Assembly (NCBI GenBank): GCA_013400115.1
Contig: VXBP01010397.1
Coordinates: 838,620-902,619, forward strand
DNA length: 64,000 nt
Direction: 5' to 3'
Source: Rhinopomastus cyanomelas
Lineage: Eukaryota; Chordata; Aves; Bucerotiformes; Rhinopomastidae
The notes beneath the pieces are model-generated. The model did not search any database, was not told the origin of the DNA, and saw only the letters and a program-made list of their open reading frames with translations. A program made the position numbers and the translations under genes. This document shows positions 11,916-24,700 of the stretch, in pieces; positions within the stretch are counted from its first letter, which is position 1; each line of letters begins with the position of its first letter.

Positions 11916-12959
11916 GTGTTGGGTCAGCATAGCCAGCTCCATGCCTGTCCCAACTCCATCTAGCTCAGCTGTGGGGAAGGGACTGTGCTCCCCAGCCTAG
12001 AGCGAGCCCCTGGGCTACCCTCCAAATCCCTCCCCAGCCCCCTGCGATAAGGCACAGCTCCTTATTCTCCTCATTTTCCTCCCTGAGCTCTGCCATGGCC
12101 ATAGATGCTCAGTAGAACAGAGTATGGTTAGGAGAGCAGGAGATCTTGTGGGAAATGCCAGCCTTGATTTTGTATGAAAAGTCCTTCAAGAACTTGCCCT
12201 GAGCGGGCTTCCTTGGCCCCAAAGAGAGGGGAAATGTGGGGCAACTTCTGGTGCTTTTGGGGCAGCGGATAATGCTTCCTGCTCCAGGGGCTGGTTTCAG
12301 CCTTAGCACCAAGTTGTCTTCTTTGCACTCTGCTATTGGGGCATCTGGACCAGAGGCAGGCTGGCACTGCAAGGTCCCTCTGCAAGCAGGAGTCCTAGGT
12401 GGTAGTCCACTGATTCTCTGTGAAAATGAAGTCTCCATTGCAGGAGTCCAAGAGCCAATGGTTTAGAAAAATACACAGAGCAGAAACATCACTGGCTTTG
12501 GCCTCATACTGTACAACTGTGAGAACAAGGATCCTTACTGAAACATTCTCCTGCACTGGATCCCTTGCCTGCTTCCACATCAGTCACGTCTTCAAAACCA
12601 GGTGCTGTCTCTGCCCAAACCCCCTGAGGACTAGGATGCCAGTTTCCTCGCTTACCAGACTGCTCTGTTTCACCCCAGCCCAGGCTGAGGTTCAGAGTTG
12701 CTCCAGGACTGGATAGGTGACAGGCATAGATGGAAAATTTGGATGTAATTTATTTACTGACCATTTACAACTCTTCTTCATCACCCACTCTTCCCTCTCC
12801 ATCCTTTCAGCAACGTCAGTGGCAGACTGTCCCACCCCATCTCATCTTGTCTTCCCCATCCCTTCACAGAGCCAGGTCCCTTCCACTCAGTCTCAGTCCT
12901 TCAAGTGTTTCTTCATTTCAGGAACAGACCCACCTTTTGCCTGTGGAAGGGTGACTCCC

Positions 12960-13290
12960 TGGAGGTTAGTGAAGAATTAGAAATAATTTAATTTACCTCC
13001 CTGTTCGGGCACTTTGATGAGCTGAAAGGCCCCTTGTCAGGCAGCAAATCCATCTTCCTCCATCCTTACATCAAATTTCATTCACTAATTAGAAACTCCT
13101 GCCCTGGAGCATGCTGCCCCCACCCTGGCCACCCCTTCTCCCCACCAGCACCATTATGAAAATAAATCGTTCCATTAGCTGCATTGTTGTGGCTGTGGGG
13201 CCCAGTGCTGGGAGTTATTAGAGCAGGAGGGAGGGCGTTGGATTAAGACAAATGATTTATTAAGGAAAAGGATCCTGATTAGATTCTTAC
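12960..13290. promoter_or_regulatory. Candidate conserved non-coding element, the strongest MNX2-IHH intergenic block
   Basis: About 330 bases with repeated AT-rich words: aataatttaatttacc, ctaattagaaac, aataaatcg, ccattagctgcattgttg, gatttattaagg and ctgattagattc. A CTTTGAT TCF/LEF core lies at 13012-13018. The pattern resembles a homeodomain/TCF enhancer. It lies 4.8 kb downstream of the IHH stop codon and 8.9 kb upstream of MNX2, so either gene could be the target. Confidence 0.4.
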
Positions 13291-15689
13291 TCGTTTGCTG
13301 CACGGGGACACATACTCACACACCTCCCATCCTGATGGTTAGGGCACCCCAGAGCCTCTGGTGGAAGGCCAGTGACAGATGGCTGCAAAGTTTTCCTCTG
13401 GACCCTATCCCGCTGCCATGATGCTGGGAGAGTGTACAAGGTAGTGGCTGATGCCAGCCACAGTTCCCCACAGCCAACCCTGCCTGTTGCCCCTTTGTAT
13501 GGAGGGTGGAGGACCACCAGCATCACCCTCAGGTCTGCCTGTCCTGCAGTGGGGACCTGCAGTGCAGTGCTGGGTGGGTCCTGCTTAATGAGAGATGACA
13601 TATACAAAAATAAAAGTAGGCTTTGGTGGGTTAGTTCCATACTCTGTGCTGTGGGAAAGGAAGCTAGAGGGTTGGCAGATCTCACCCTGGGTAGGTGGAG
13701 AGGGTGCCAGCCCCCTCTGTCTAGGGTGCTCTCTACTCCTGGGAGGGTGAGCACTGCCCTGGGGTTGTCCTGAGGGCCTCACAGTACCCCTGCTGTCACC
13801 ACACACATGTACCCCAGCCTGTCCCTGGAGTGGACAGAGAGCAGGGACTCAGGAACAACTCCATGCTCCAGACAGTGTCTGGGATGTAACAGAGCCATTT
13901 GGGAAACTGGATGGTGATGCAGAGAGCTGGAGGGTGTCCAAACTTCATCCAGGAGGTAGTGGACATGGGTCTGCCTTGTCCAAGAAAGACCCTTGGGGTT
14001 TAAGGAGTGGTTGTGTGCATCCATCAGTCAGTCTGCATCTGTATAGACTGTGGTCTGAGACCCCGGGCTGCTGCCTGCCTGGGGGATGGCGCCAAGCACA
14101 GGCAGAGGGGCTTGAGAGGTGGGCACAAGCAGCTTCTGCCATGGAGGGGGGCTCCCATTGTGCTTCCCACACCGGTGCCACAGCTGAGAGAAGGGCAGAG
14201 GAGCAGATGGGGTTGTCAAGGCAGAGGGGAGGTGGTGAATTTGGGGCACAGCCTACACCACAGGGGTGGGCTGGGGGCTGGGGTTCAGGGGGATGTGGTC
14301 CCCCCAACTTCCCCTGGCAGCACTGTGGAGAGGAGGCTCCTGGCTCTGGAGCAGAACCACACTGAACAACCATTCAACAGAACTCAGATAACGCAAGGGA
14401 AAGCAGGAGGCTGTGTGTGGGCTCCCTCTGCGGACACCCACCAGCTGGCAATGTGCAGGGCCTGAGCTGGACTGGGCAGTCTCTTCTGGGCTTTTTTGGG
14501 GGAGCAGCTTTGGGTTGGTCTGCCCTCTCCAGGAGGAGAATCCCTTCAACACACTGTACTACAAACCCCGTGTAGGGTTTGTTCAGGGACCACCCCATCA
14601 GTGTTGCAGCCTGGAGACCTGTTTGGACCCAGAGTTCACGGATGATGGGGACAGACTCCTCCTTGCCGAAGTGCTCTAATCCTACTCCCAAACCCAAACA
14701 CTCCCCACTGCTCCTACACTGGGACCCCAGAACCCAGTATGAGAGGCTGGGGCTGGGAGCAGGGTTGGCTGGTACTGCCACAACAGAAGGCCACAGGGCG
14801 AAGGACAGACGGGAGAGGCGGGGAAGGGGACAGGGTCCCCCTTGTTAACAACGCCAGACCCTGTAGCCTTTTCAAGGCTCTGAATAGGGGGTGGTATCTC
14901 TTTTCCCCTGGATTTAGGGCAGGGGGCGTGTTCGTGCTGGTTTAACACGCTCAGACCCGGCTGGAGGGCTGGAGGGGGCACGCATCATCCCAGATGGGAG
15001 CATGTGGGGGATTTCTCCTGCAGCCACAAGTCTTTCCTGTCCCTCCCACCCACCATTCACATGGTAATGAGGACAAATTGATGGAGAGACATCCATTGTG
15101 GTACCCTCCAGCCTGGGCCTTCTGCTGGCCACCCACCAGTATCCCCATCCATCACCAACCACTACAATCCTTGTGGGAACTCCCCGCCCAGGACTGGCAA
15201 CCTGGAAGATGGGATTGCTTCAGTTGCCCACAAGCAGTGCGCAAGTGCCAGGCTGCCTTGGTTCTCCTGGAGCTGAGTGAGAAGAGAAGAGGGGAACGTC
15301 CAGGGAAGGAAAACCTCTCCCTAAATCCTGCCTGTCAGCTGGGTATGATTTTGTCCTCACAATACTTGCCACCAGGCTTTATGGGACTTGTTCAATCAAT
15401 GGCTTTTCTGAAAACCCCAGGATCTTAAATGTGTCCCCATTCCTTTCACTTTGGTGTCAGCCTAGAGCCAGGACCCCACACTTCCCTTGTTTTGACCCCG
15501 AAGTAGCTCCCCAGTAAACTGCAGCACCCTCTTCATGGGGAAAAGACCTGTTCCACCATACTCATTGATATCTCAAAAACCTGGGCCTGCAGACGGGCTG
15601 CTCACAGAGCTACAGGGCATCCCGAAGGGCACATGCTCTCCCCTCCATGGAGATGGATCTCTTGCCTCCAGTTCCCCTCACCATGCCAC

Positions 15690-15870
15690 AATGACAACCT
15701 GATTGAAATTTCACTCCATAAAGCGTCTCTCAAAAGCCTGACCCCGTGGCCCCCCTGGGGACCAATTTGTCCTTCTCTGTAATAAGAACCTAATTAAATT
15801 AGCTCAGTCACCTCACAGAGCTCTTAAATTAGCCGTGGTGATGAGGGTCTTTGCTGACAGCTTGCTGCCA
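15690..15870. promoter_or_regulatory. Candidate conserved non-coding element with a 10-mer repeated at 40-base spacing
   Basis: The word ttaaattagc occurs at 15794-15803 and again at 15834-15843, exactly 40 bases apart. A taattaaatt overlap and a CCATAAA (HOX/CDX-type) word lie nearby. Composition suggests a homeodomain-bound enhancer downstream of IHH. Confidence 0.4.
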
Positions 15871-16618
15871 AATTGCTCCACACTGGCCAGGCTAGGGGGT
15901 CCAGGGAAGGCCCTGGGGAGACCCTGCTCTGAGCCCCACCCAGGGAGACAGGGACAAGATAGCTCATAGATGGGGCAGCGGGTGTGCACAGGGGGCTATG
16001 TGGGTGGGTCAGGTGTGGGAAAGCTCTGTGGGGTGCTGGCTGGTGGTTTTCCTTTCTGCTGGCATGGGGATGGGGTAGAGGGAGGACAGGACTGGCAGAG
16101 GGTTAGGGGACAGAGCCAAAAGTGACTGGCACTAGTGACACTGGAAACCCAGTGTACAGGGTAGAGGTCCATCTTCTCTGGGAGCAATGAGTTAATGGGT
16201 GTAGTCGGTGTTGTGGTGATGGAGATGGTGGGGAAGGGTGTTCCAGCACGATTGGGCACTGGGGTGATGAATCCAGGCTGAGATGAAGACATGTTTTTGG
16301 GTAGTTCCATGTGGATTGTCTTTCCTGCATCCTGTACCACTTGCCCTAATTTCCAGGTGGCCTCAATGTCAGCTTGGACCCTTGGTAATTCCCCAAGTCT
16401 CCAGTTGCCCATCTCCCCTGGATACTGGGGAATGGGGAGAGAGAGCTTGCTTGTACTGGTGGGAAGGCTTTTAGGTGGCCAAATCTTGCTCCTAGCCTAG
16501 ACAAGTGCAAGATGCCCCCTAGCCCTGCCTACCCTCTTTATGATGAGCAGTAAATGTCCACGATCTGTGCCTGTGTCCCCACACCAGAATTCAGAACACC
16601 TGCCTGGGAGACAATGGA

Positions 16619-16624
16619 TTTATT
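16619..16624 (-). terminator. Candidate polyadenylation signal for IHH
   Basis: An AATAAA hexamer on the minus strand, the first one met downstream of the IHH stop codon. It would give a 3'UTR of about 1.4 kb. No transcript evidence is available and a non-canonical closer site is possible. Confidence 0.3.
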
Positions 16625-16689
16625 GGGCCGTGTCTCCAACCAGGAAAGGTACATCCAGTGAAGAGACAAAAATACACCTGCAGTCAGCT

Positions 16690-16900
16690 GCATTCGTACT
16701 CTCTCACTTCAACCTGGACAACAATCATCATAAAAACTGTGCTTTAAAATTATCTTTAAATAATTTCTGCTTTTTGTTTTTTAAAAAAAACACATCTCCC
16801 CAAACAGCTTCCTTCACCCCCTCTCCCATCTCACCCTGCATGCACCCCACGCTGCCTCCCATCTGTGATACATACGAAGAGTAGATAAATAAATAAAGAG
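16690..16900. promoter_or_regulatory. AT-rich block downstream of IHH, candidate 3'UTR or regulatory element
   Basis: Contains acaacaatcatcataaaaac, tttaaaattatctttaaataattt and a taaataaataaa run. If the IHH transcript extends to the AATAAA at 16619-16624 (minus strand), this would be 3'UTR. Otherwise it is intergenic. Confidence 0.3.
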
Positions 16901-17717
16901 GGGTGATGCTACAGGGGGAACATGGGTCACAGCCCCAACTGTAGCCGGGATTTGAGGGGGGATAGCTGTGACTGCAGCTCTGAAGGGACACCCCAACCCA
17001 TGTCCCTGAAGCAGGTGAGCAGCAATGAGTTACCCTGAGGGTTTGCGGTGCTGGGGGGTTGGGGAGGTAAGGCTGGGCCAGGCAGGGTCTGGAGCCTGGG
17101 AAGTTTCTTAGCTTTGGAGTGAGAAAGACAGCTTTGGGCTGAGCCAGCTCAGGGTGGGATGCCAGGAGGCCAAGGAAGGGAGAAATTTCCTTCCCCCAGA
17201 TCTCCCCATCCCAGCTCCGACCAGTGCGTGCCCACGTCTGAGTATCACTCATACACTCCTGCCTGCACACCTCTCTGTACGTTGTCCCCTTGCCAGCCAG
17301 AGCCCCCTTGCTGTCACAGCCTCTCTATGGCATGCATGGCCAGTTGGCTATGATGCTGGCTTTGGGCAGGGCTTGGGGTCCCACTCCCTAGTCTTTTGTT
17401 CATCACTCATGCCACCAGGTCAGGAGTCTTGTGCCAAAGCCATGCCAACCCCTCCAGCTCTGTCCATGCTTGGGCATGCCAGGCATACAGGAGCTGGCTT
17501 TGGGTGCCCCCCTTGAGGCTGAGGGCAAGGCACAGTCCCAGTACCTGGGTCACTCTCATCCCAGCTGCCATGGTCCAAATGTGGGAATGGCATTATCTGC
17601 CCTCCTGCCCAAAGCCCCCCCAGGTGGGCTGGGAGCCTCACAGGAGCAGCCTGCGTCCAGGGCATCCCTCCTCTTCCCACTCCCCCTTGTCTGTCAGAAC
17701 TCTGTCGTTAGCTAATT

Positions 17718-17777
17718 CTGCGCGCGCGCACACGCACACACACTCAGACACACACACATCACACACATACACACAAA
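17718..17777. repeat. (CG)n/(CA)n microsatellite
   Basis: Alternating CG then interrupted CA dinucleotides about 300 bases downstream of the IHH stop codon, probably within the IHH 3'UTR. Alternating purine-pyrimidine DNA can adopt Z-form. Confidence 0.9.
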
Positions 17778-18063
17778 TAGCAGCATGTGGATCCAGCCAG
17801 GATCACCTCCATGTCTGGAGAGGGACTCGTTGTGCCTCCCCCCAGCCTCTGGGCACAGAGGTTGAGGAGAGGGCAGTGAGCATGGAAGAGGCACACCAAG
17901 GAGCCCTGGCGCTCCCCAGCCAGGAGGTGGCTTTGCCCTGATTAGGCAGGACTAGAGGCAGCTCCTCACGGGCACCCAACTTTAAGAGGGGATGCTGGCC
18001 CCCGGTGAGCTGCCCTGCAGCCACCACCTCAACCAGCAGCACCGGCCATGGCCAGACACACCC

Positions 18064-18725
18064 TCAGCTCTCCACTTGGGGTACCCCCAGAGGGTGGAAG
18101 CTGTCAGCGGGCAGGAGCAGCCTGCCCAGGCGGTAGAGCAGCCCCGAGTACCAGTGCACACCATCTCCCTGCACCACTGGCCACCCTACCAGGCTGTGGT
18201 AGAGTCGGAGTGGCCAAAAAGCCAGCTGTGCCAAGTGTTGCTCCTGCACCAGGGCGAAGCACGAGGCCACCACGCCATCCACCACCAAAGTCCCATGGCG
18301 TGTCAGTGGGGCATAGGCTCCTACATCACTCCAGTCCTGCACCCTCACCACCTCGGCAGGCTGCAATCCGCTCTCCCCTACTGCTACCAGCACAAAATGT
18401 CCAGGGCGCACGTGGCTGGCAAAGGTGGGGTGGAAACTGGTGGCAGGAGCCGAGGCGTTTTCAGCTACGAAGAGTAGGTGGGTGGGCGTCAGGGCCAGGC
18501 GCCGGGGTGGCTCCCGGGTCTCGATGATGTGGAAGGAGGTGAGGGCGCGGGGCTCCTTATCCAGGAAAGCTAAGAAGTCGCTGTAGGTGGGCCTGCCCGC
18601 TCCGTCCATAGCCAGCACTCGCTGCCCTGGGCGCAGTGCCCACAGTGGTATCTGGGCACCATTCTCCAGCGTTGCCAGCGCCCACCCGGGGAAGCAGCCC
18701 CCCGTCTTTGCAGCTGCTGAGTGCT
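18064..18725 (-). CDS. IHH: IHH exon 3 (autoprocessing/Hint domain)
   Basis: Encodes residues 190-409. The acceptor is a pyrimidine-rich tract ending CCTGCACAG, and the exon starts with AG, completing Glu190. The GGCF autocleavage site falls at 199-201. The TPTHLLF block holds Thr269 and His272, the catalytic residues for the N-S shift and cholesterol activation. SCFA holds Cys345. The stop is TGA at 18066-18064. Confidence 0.97.
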
Positions 18726-21700
18726 CTGTGCAGGAAAAGAAAGGACAGGACAGTTACCCATCTGCCAGATCCCCAGCATCACTCTTCCACAACACACAGA
18801 AACCCTCCCAGGCTGTCCAGCTTTGTTTACCCAGAGTAAAACCTGCTTGGCATCACCAATAGACCCATGTCTCATATAGAAACCCAGCCACCAGTCCAGT
18901 CTCCTTGGGCTCCTGCTCTCCCAGCCAGTGAGGGTGGCATTTTTGGGTTGAGCCACGCATAACGGAACCTGGTCCGCCCTGTGGTGCCAGGCTGCTGGGA
19001 CGGCTTTGCAGAGCCGGGTCCTGACACACCGCTGACAAAGGCGCTGCCGCGAGGAGCAGTGCCCTCAGCCGGCGACAGGAGGACGAGCAGGATGCCCAGT
19101 TGCACTCTGCTTGCCCACGGCATCTTCATTCCCTGCAGCACTGGGCCCGAGTACTGCTGAGGAGGACACTACGAGGTGCAGGGAGCAGCAACCTCCCTCA
19201 GCACCACAGCACTCCTCCACCCCGTGCTGCACCCTTATCCTTTCTCCTGCATGCTCATCCCTGCACCATTGATGCTAGCTGACTCCCTCTCCAAGCTGCA
19301 GGAAAATGTTACAGTCTGTGGCCATCATCAGGCAAAAGCCACCAGCCTTCTGAGTGGGGGTCTAGTATCAGTTGCAACAAGGCAAAGCACCCACACTCTG
19401 TGGGGCTTGTCCCCTGGTATGGTGGTACCGCTATCCTAAATCACCACGGATGAAAAGATGCAGCAAGTCACCAAGTGTTACCAGGGCCCCATTTTGGTGC
19501 TTAGCAGGGAAACCTTGGCTTCCCAAGAAATATTCAGCTCCAGCAGCAGTCCTGGTCCCCCACGTCCCAGTAACCCCCACTGTAGCTTCTATACGATACG
19601 CTCTGATCATCTGCCAGGGGCATCTCACCTAGGATCCTGCCCCTGGTCCTGCACGGACCAGGACCTCGGAGCCTCCGGACCCCTCAGGACCCTCTCCCAT
19701 CTCTCTCATCTAAACTCTGAATACCTCCACCCAGATGGCACTAGTGCCCATCACTCCCCCATCCTCCCTAGCTTTCGGTCAAGCCAAATCCCAGACCCCA
19801 GGCCCATGAAGAGAGGCATCCATCTCTGGGACAGAATCCTTTTATTGTTAGATGAGGCGCAGTGTCTGCCCTGTGCCTGCCCCAGAGGCCAGGTCCTAAA
19901 TCCTGCACCCCGTATCCCAGGGCAGAGCCACGGGAAGGGACTGGCAGGAGGGCAAAGGTGGCACCTGGCAGAAGCAGGGGCACATAGCTGGGCATGGAGG
20001 GATGTGCAGGTGCAGAAGGAGACCCGAGGAGACGCAACACATGCAACAGGCCTCGTGGCCATCTGTACAAAAATAAAAGCCATTTACTTAAGAGGCAAGA
20101 GCAGCCCGGCTGCCCTCTGTACACAGCTCTGCAGAGGTCAGGATATGCACCCCACAGCCTTCACTCCTGGGCTCACCATGGCCTCGGAGATAAATATGGG
20201 GGATCCAGAGCCCAGAAGAGCTGCTGTAGAGTGAGGAGGCTGTGATCAGCCTCCAGAAGACTTCTAGGACCTCAGGGCTCTAGTCTGCTGCCTAGGTCAC
20301 AAGCATTCCTCTTCGGTTGGTCCGAGGGTTCAAGAGCCTCTGTCCTTTTCCAGGGACACAGTACCACTCCTCTGGCCAGCCCCACGGCTTTGGCTGTCGT
20401 GGTCCTTGCTTCGTGGCCTGGTCCCACTCCTTTGGCCAGCCCAACAGGGTGTCCCGGGCCACGGAAGTCTCGGTCCTTCACCCACGCTTTGTCCTTCTTC
20501 GGGGTCGTGTTGCTCCTTGTCTGCGGCGCGGTGGCCCCATCTCCATCGCCGGCCGGTGTCGCGCCCATCCTGACATCGGCACGAGGGAGCGGGTCAGCGC
20601 GGGGGAGCGGGCTGGCGTCTGGGGCTGTCGGGCCGCTGGCCACGGGCTAAGGCAGTAGGACAGGCAGAGTGCGGTAGGAGCCGAGCCCGGCGAGCAGAGC
20701 CCCGGGCAGCCCCGCGGTGCGGTGCCGGGCACATGGGTGCGTGGCCGAGGGTGCGCGGACGGTGGTGCTGGGCACGGCAGCGCCGTGCCGGGGTACGAGC
20801 GCGTGCGTGAGCAGCCTCGGGGCTGCCGCTGCGGCCGTGCAAGCCCCGCACAAGCGACACGGACCCGCGGCCGCTGCTGCCCTCTGCCGCCTGCAACCAG
20901 TGCGGCCGCTCCAGCGGGAGCCCAGGTTGCCGCGGGCCAGGAACCGCAGCTCACCCTGGGTGTGTGAGGATCCCACCCCGCGCAGATCCGTCCCTCCGGT
21001 AGGCAGGGCCTGAGAGCAGCGCACCGACCCCGCAGCCCCGCCGCCGCGGCAGCACCCTCGCAGTAGCCCCCGGCTCTGCTCCCCGCCGCAAAAGGTTCTG
21101 CGCAGCAGCGACTTGTCCCAGGACCCGCCTGGTCCGTCTCTGCCCGGGTGTCCGTGTCCCCGGCCCTCGGGTGCTGCTGCGACAGCGGGAGCTGCCAACG
21201 GTGGGAATGCTGACGATGTTGAGCGTGGGTAGCTGGGCGCTACAGGACTGCAGCGGCAGTGATAGGGGATACGGATGCAATAGGCAGGCTTGAGGGGGCC
21301 AGACCGAGGGAGAAGGGGACATGAGGTGGTGAAAGGAATGGGGTAGAGAAGAAAAGAAAGTGGCTCAAGCTGCAGGTCCATGAGAGCTGCATGAGGAATT
21401 TGCCCCATGGCACTGCGGGCCACAGGTTTGTGACTCACTTCCCACCTGACTGTCTGCCCCAGATAGGGAAACAAGACTGAGAGAGCCAGCACACCCCCCC
21501 ACCCCGGAACACCCTAACCAGCTAGCCAGGCTCCCCAGGCATGCCACAACAGCAGTGTTTGTCTCCAGTCCTGCTCTTTGCCCCCCATGGCCTTACCTGA
21601 CTTGACAGAGCAGTGGATGTGTGCCTTGGACTCGTAGTAGACCCAGTCAAAGCCAGCCTCCACAGCCAGGCGAGCCAGCATGCCATACTTGTTGCGGTCC

Positions 21701-24700
21701 CGGTCTGAAGTTGTGATGTCCACAGCTCGGCCCTCATAATGCAGTGACTCCTCTGAGTGGTGCCCGTCCTCGTCCCAGCCTTCTGTCACACGCAGCTTCA
21801 CCCCTGGCCACTGATTCATGACAGAGATGGCCAGGGAGTTCAAGCGGTCCTTGCAGCGCTGCAGGGCAGAGGGGCAGAGTCAGTAAAAACTTTCTGGAGG
21901 GGGCACTTATCTGCCTGTTTGGCAGGTTGTATCCCACCATGAAGCTTCTTTGGGTCCTCTGACCCTTTGGGGGTTGGTCCAGAGAAAAAAGTCTGAGAAC
22001 ATGAGGTGTCTTGTTCAACCCACGCTCTCCACACTACCTGTAATGCCCAATATTCCACCATCTGACAGCATCTCCCACGAGTGTGCACCCTAGCAGGGTA
22101 CCTATCTCCTCCTCCATATCTCCACTAGTTCCTGGCTCCCTGGAGATCCTGTTGGGCTGCACAGCCTGGGCTGCGGTGAAACACCCTCTCTGCTCCAAGA
22201 ACACCTGCTCTGTGCTAGCATTGCACTGGCGGCTTCCAGCTGACGGGAGGGTGATGCAGGAGCTAACATCCTGCTGCCTCCTGTCAGGGAGGATCACCCA
22301 GGGTCCCCAGCAGGGTTGCCAGACACAAATGAAACAACATGACCAGCCTTCAGCACAGCTCTACTGGGTATCGCTCTCCAAGTCCTTCAGTATGAGGCTC
22401 ACAGCTTCACCCAGCCTCTGCCCAGGCAGGAAATGCCAAACTGGTGCAAAGGCTCTCTTGTGCTGGATCAGGTCAGTTGTGAGGTGAAACTCCCTCACCT
22501 GTCCCCACCACAATGGCCGAGGAACTGCAGCAGATCCCGAAACTCCCAGACTTGGTGGCCACATAAGAAAGGCAACTGCCCTGCTTTCTCTCCTGTGCCA
22601 TAGCCCTCCACAGCAAGCACAGGGATGCCAGCCCTGAACACCTGCACTACAGCTCCCCTCACCCCACCCCATACACACCTTGCCCTGTACTGCCTGCTTG
22701 TGTCCCAGCTGCAACTCAGGGAGGGAACAAGGCCCCGTGCATTTGGCTTCCAGAAGCACAGCCTGCACTTTTGTTTCCCTTCCTTGCTGCGAAAGTTATT
22801 AAGAAGAGCTCAAAAAGGTGTAGGAATAGCAATACAGAGGTTTTTACGCAAATCCAGGTAAATAGACTAAAACTGTGCAGCCTGGAAAGGAGAGGCCAGG
22901 GTGCCCCAGAGAGAAGTATAAAACCTCTGAAGGACAGAGAGCTCATGGTCATGCATGAGGCCAGTTATGGGAAGCATTAAATAAAATGACTGGACAGCAA
23001 CCTAAACACTAGCCACCAGAGGGTACATTTTCACATGCTCAGGTCAGTGCTGGAACTCCCCATCACAGGGTGTAATGGGTCCTGGCAAGCGTGAGCCAGG
23101 GCTATACAGCCTGATGCTGGGTACACCTCTAGACTCAGAAATGCCCTGGCACCACTTCCACAGGAAGCTGCCCCCTCAGAAACATGAACCCTCACCCTAC
23201 CAACCAAGCACCTGCTCCCATCCCACGGAGATGCATGCTGCTGCTCTCAGGGAAACCTCCTTGCCCTTGGCAGGGTCCTGGCCTCAAGAAGGGCAGCGCC
23301 AGGCAGGCCTTTGCCCTGCACGGGGTGGGGGAGCACCTCTGCCCTTGTCCCACACTCCCTGGGTGTGGGGAGATAAGCTAGGAAAGTGTTGGACAAACAG
23401 AGTTGCCAGGGTGAGAGGAGGAGGAAGAGGGAGGGTAGTGACTTTTGTCCCATCCAACACCACCATGATGCCACTTGGCACATGGCATAAACAGTCCCGG
23501 AGGTCTCCAACCCCACAGGGACCCCACAAAGAAGGGCAGTAAAGGAGTTAAGGGCTGGAGGCAGGCCATCGAGTTCCCAACAATCCCCTGCAACTCCAAG
23601 ATATAGTTTGAGGCAGCTCCCTGTTGCTGGCACTCCAGAACCCCTCTGCGGGCACCCCTCCTGCCTTCACCACTAGCCTTCAGCGCTTCAGGGGCACAAA
23701 CCCTGAGACACCCTCCAAAACCCAGGTAGAGCATATCCATGTCACCAGCCTCTGGAGCAGAGTCATCCTTTCCTAGCAGGATCCATCTCGGTTGCCTTTG
23801 TCCCCTGCACGTCCCTTTCTCAGCGCAGGAGTCCTCCCACCTTTGTCCTCTCGCCTGGCTGAGGCAGGGCGGCGGGCAGTGCCCTGAAGCACCCGGCTCC
23901 CGGGCTGCTGAGATGGGTGGCCCTGACTGTGCCTTCGGTGGCCAGCAGGTGTCAGAGCACAGGCAGGGAGCAGGCAGGGACTGGCAGGGAAGGCCAGGGA
24001 GGGATCAGGTACTAACGGGTGGGGAGCAGGCAGGCGCAGCACCTGACAAGGAGCTGGCAGAGATGGCCAGGGAACGGGCTACTGTGAGGGTGCAGGCAGG
24101 GATAAGCAAGGACAAGCAGGTGGGGAGGGGCAGGGATCAGCCACAGGAGGCAGGGAGAAGACAACTACCGGCAGGAATTGCCAGGGATGGGCAAGGATCA
24201 GGCAGTAATGGGCAGAGACCAGGCACAGACGGATAGGGAGCAGGTAGGGATGGGCACTGCCTGCCAAGGGTTTCCACTGCCTGCGCAGATAGGTAAGGCA
24301 GGGACCAAGAAACCCATGGTCATGGGCTGTCTGCAGGGTCTGTGCTTGCCTGTGGCTGCAGGGAGAGCCCACCTCCTTCCCAGGCACAGTCCAGAGGGGT
24401 TACAGCATCCTTGAGTATCAGGGTGACTATACCTGCCTGTGTGGCACAGCACCTGTCCAGCAGGTCTCACAAAGTGACAGTAAAGATACAGAAATGCCAC
24501 CACGGCCCACAGGCCCTGCAAGGCCCAGACTGGAATGGGATGTTCAAGATCAGCCATGTGGCAATGAGTCCTGGTCATGGCTCACCAGTCCCAGTACTGT
24601 TTTGGTGCCCAGCCAGGAGGCTGAAAACCATGCAACAGGCATACAGCAGGGTTTGGAGGGAGGGCAGGTGATAACAGTTGCGGGAGGGGGGCACAACTTG

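Larger units (their letters stand above)
10651..16600. other. Intergenic DNA between MNX2 and IHH, second part
   Basis: No gene was recognised on either strand. Several AT-rich islands with clustered TAAT cores stand out against GC-richer DNA and are listed separately. The remainder shows nothing notable. Confidence 0.5.
18726..21596 (-). other. IHH intron 2
   Basis: 2871 bases between exons 2 and 3. It holds a degenerate tandem repeat near 20.4 kb and a CpG-rich stretch at about 20.5-21.2 kb, listed separately. 18.75-20.3 kb holds nothing I can identify. Confidence 0.9.

Noticed and set aside
4500..17900. MIR375 or the CRYBA2/CFAP65 genes that neighbour IHH in mammals
   Set aside because: I looked for the miR-375 mature sequence on both strands and for crystallin-like exons and saw none. 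These genes are either elsewhere or beyond the window.
20647..21492. 281-codon minus-strand open frame in IHH intron 2
   Set aside because: It lies in a CpG-dense stretch where stop codons are rare. The translation is Ala/Arg/Gly/Pro-rich with no domain, and overlapping long frames exist on both strands.
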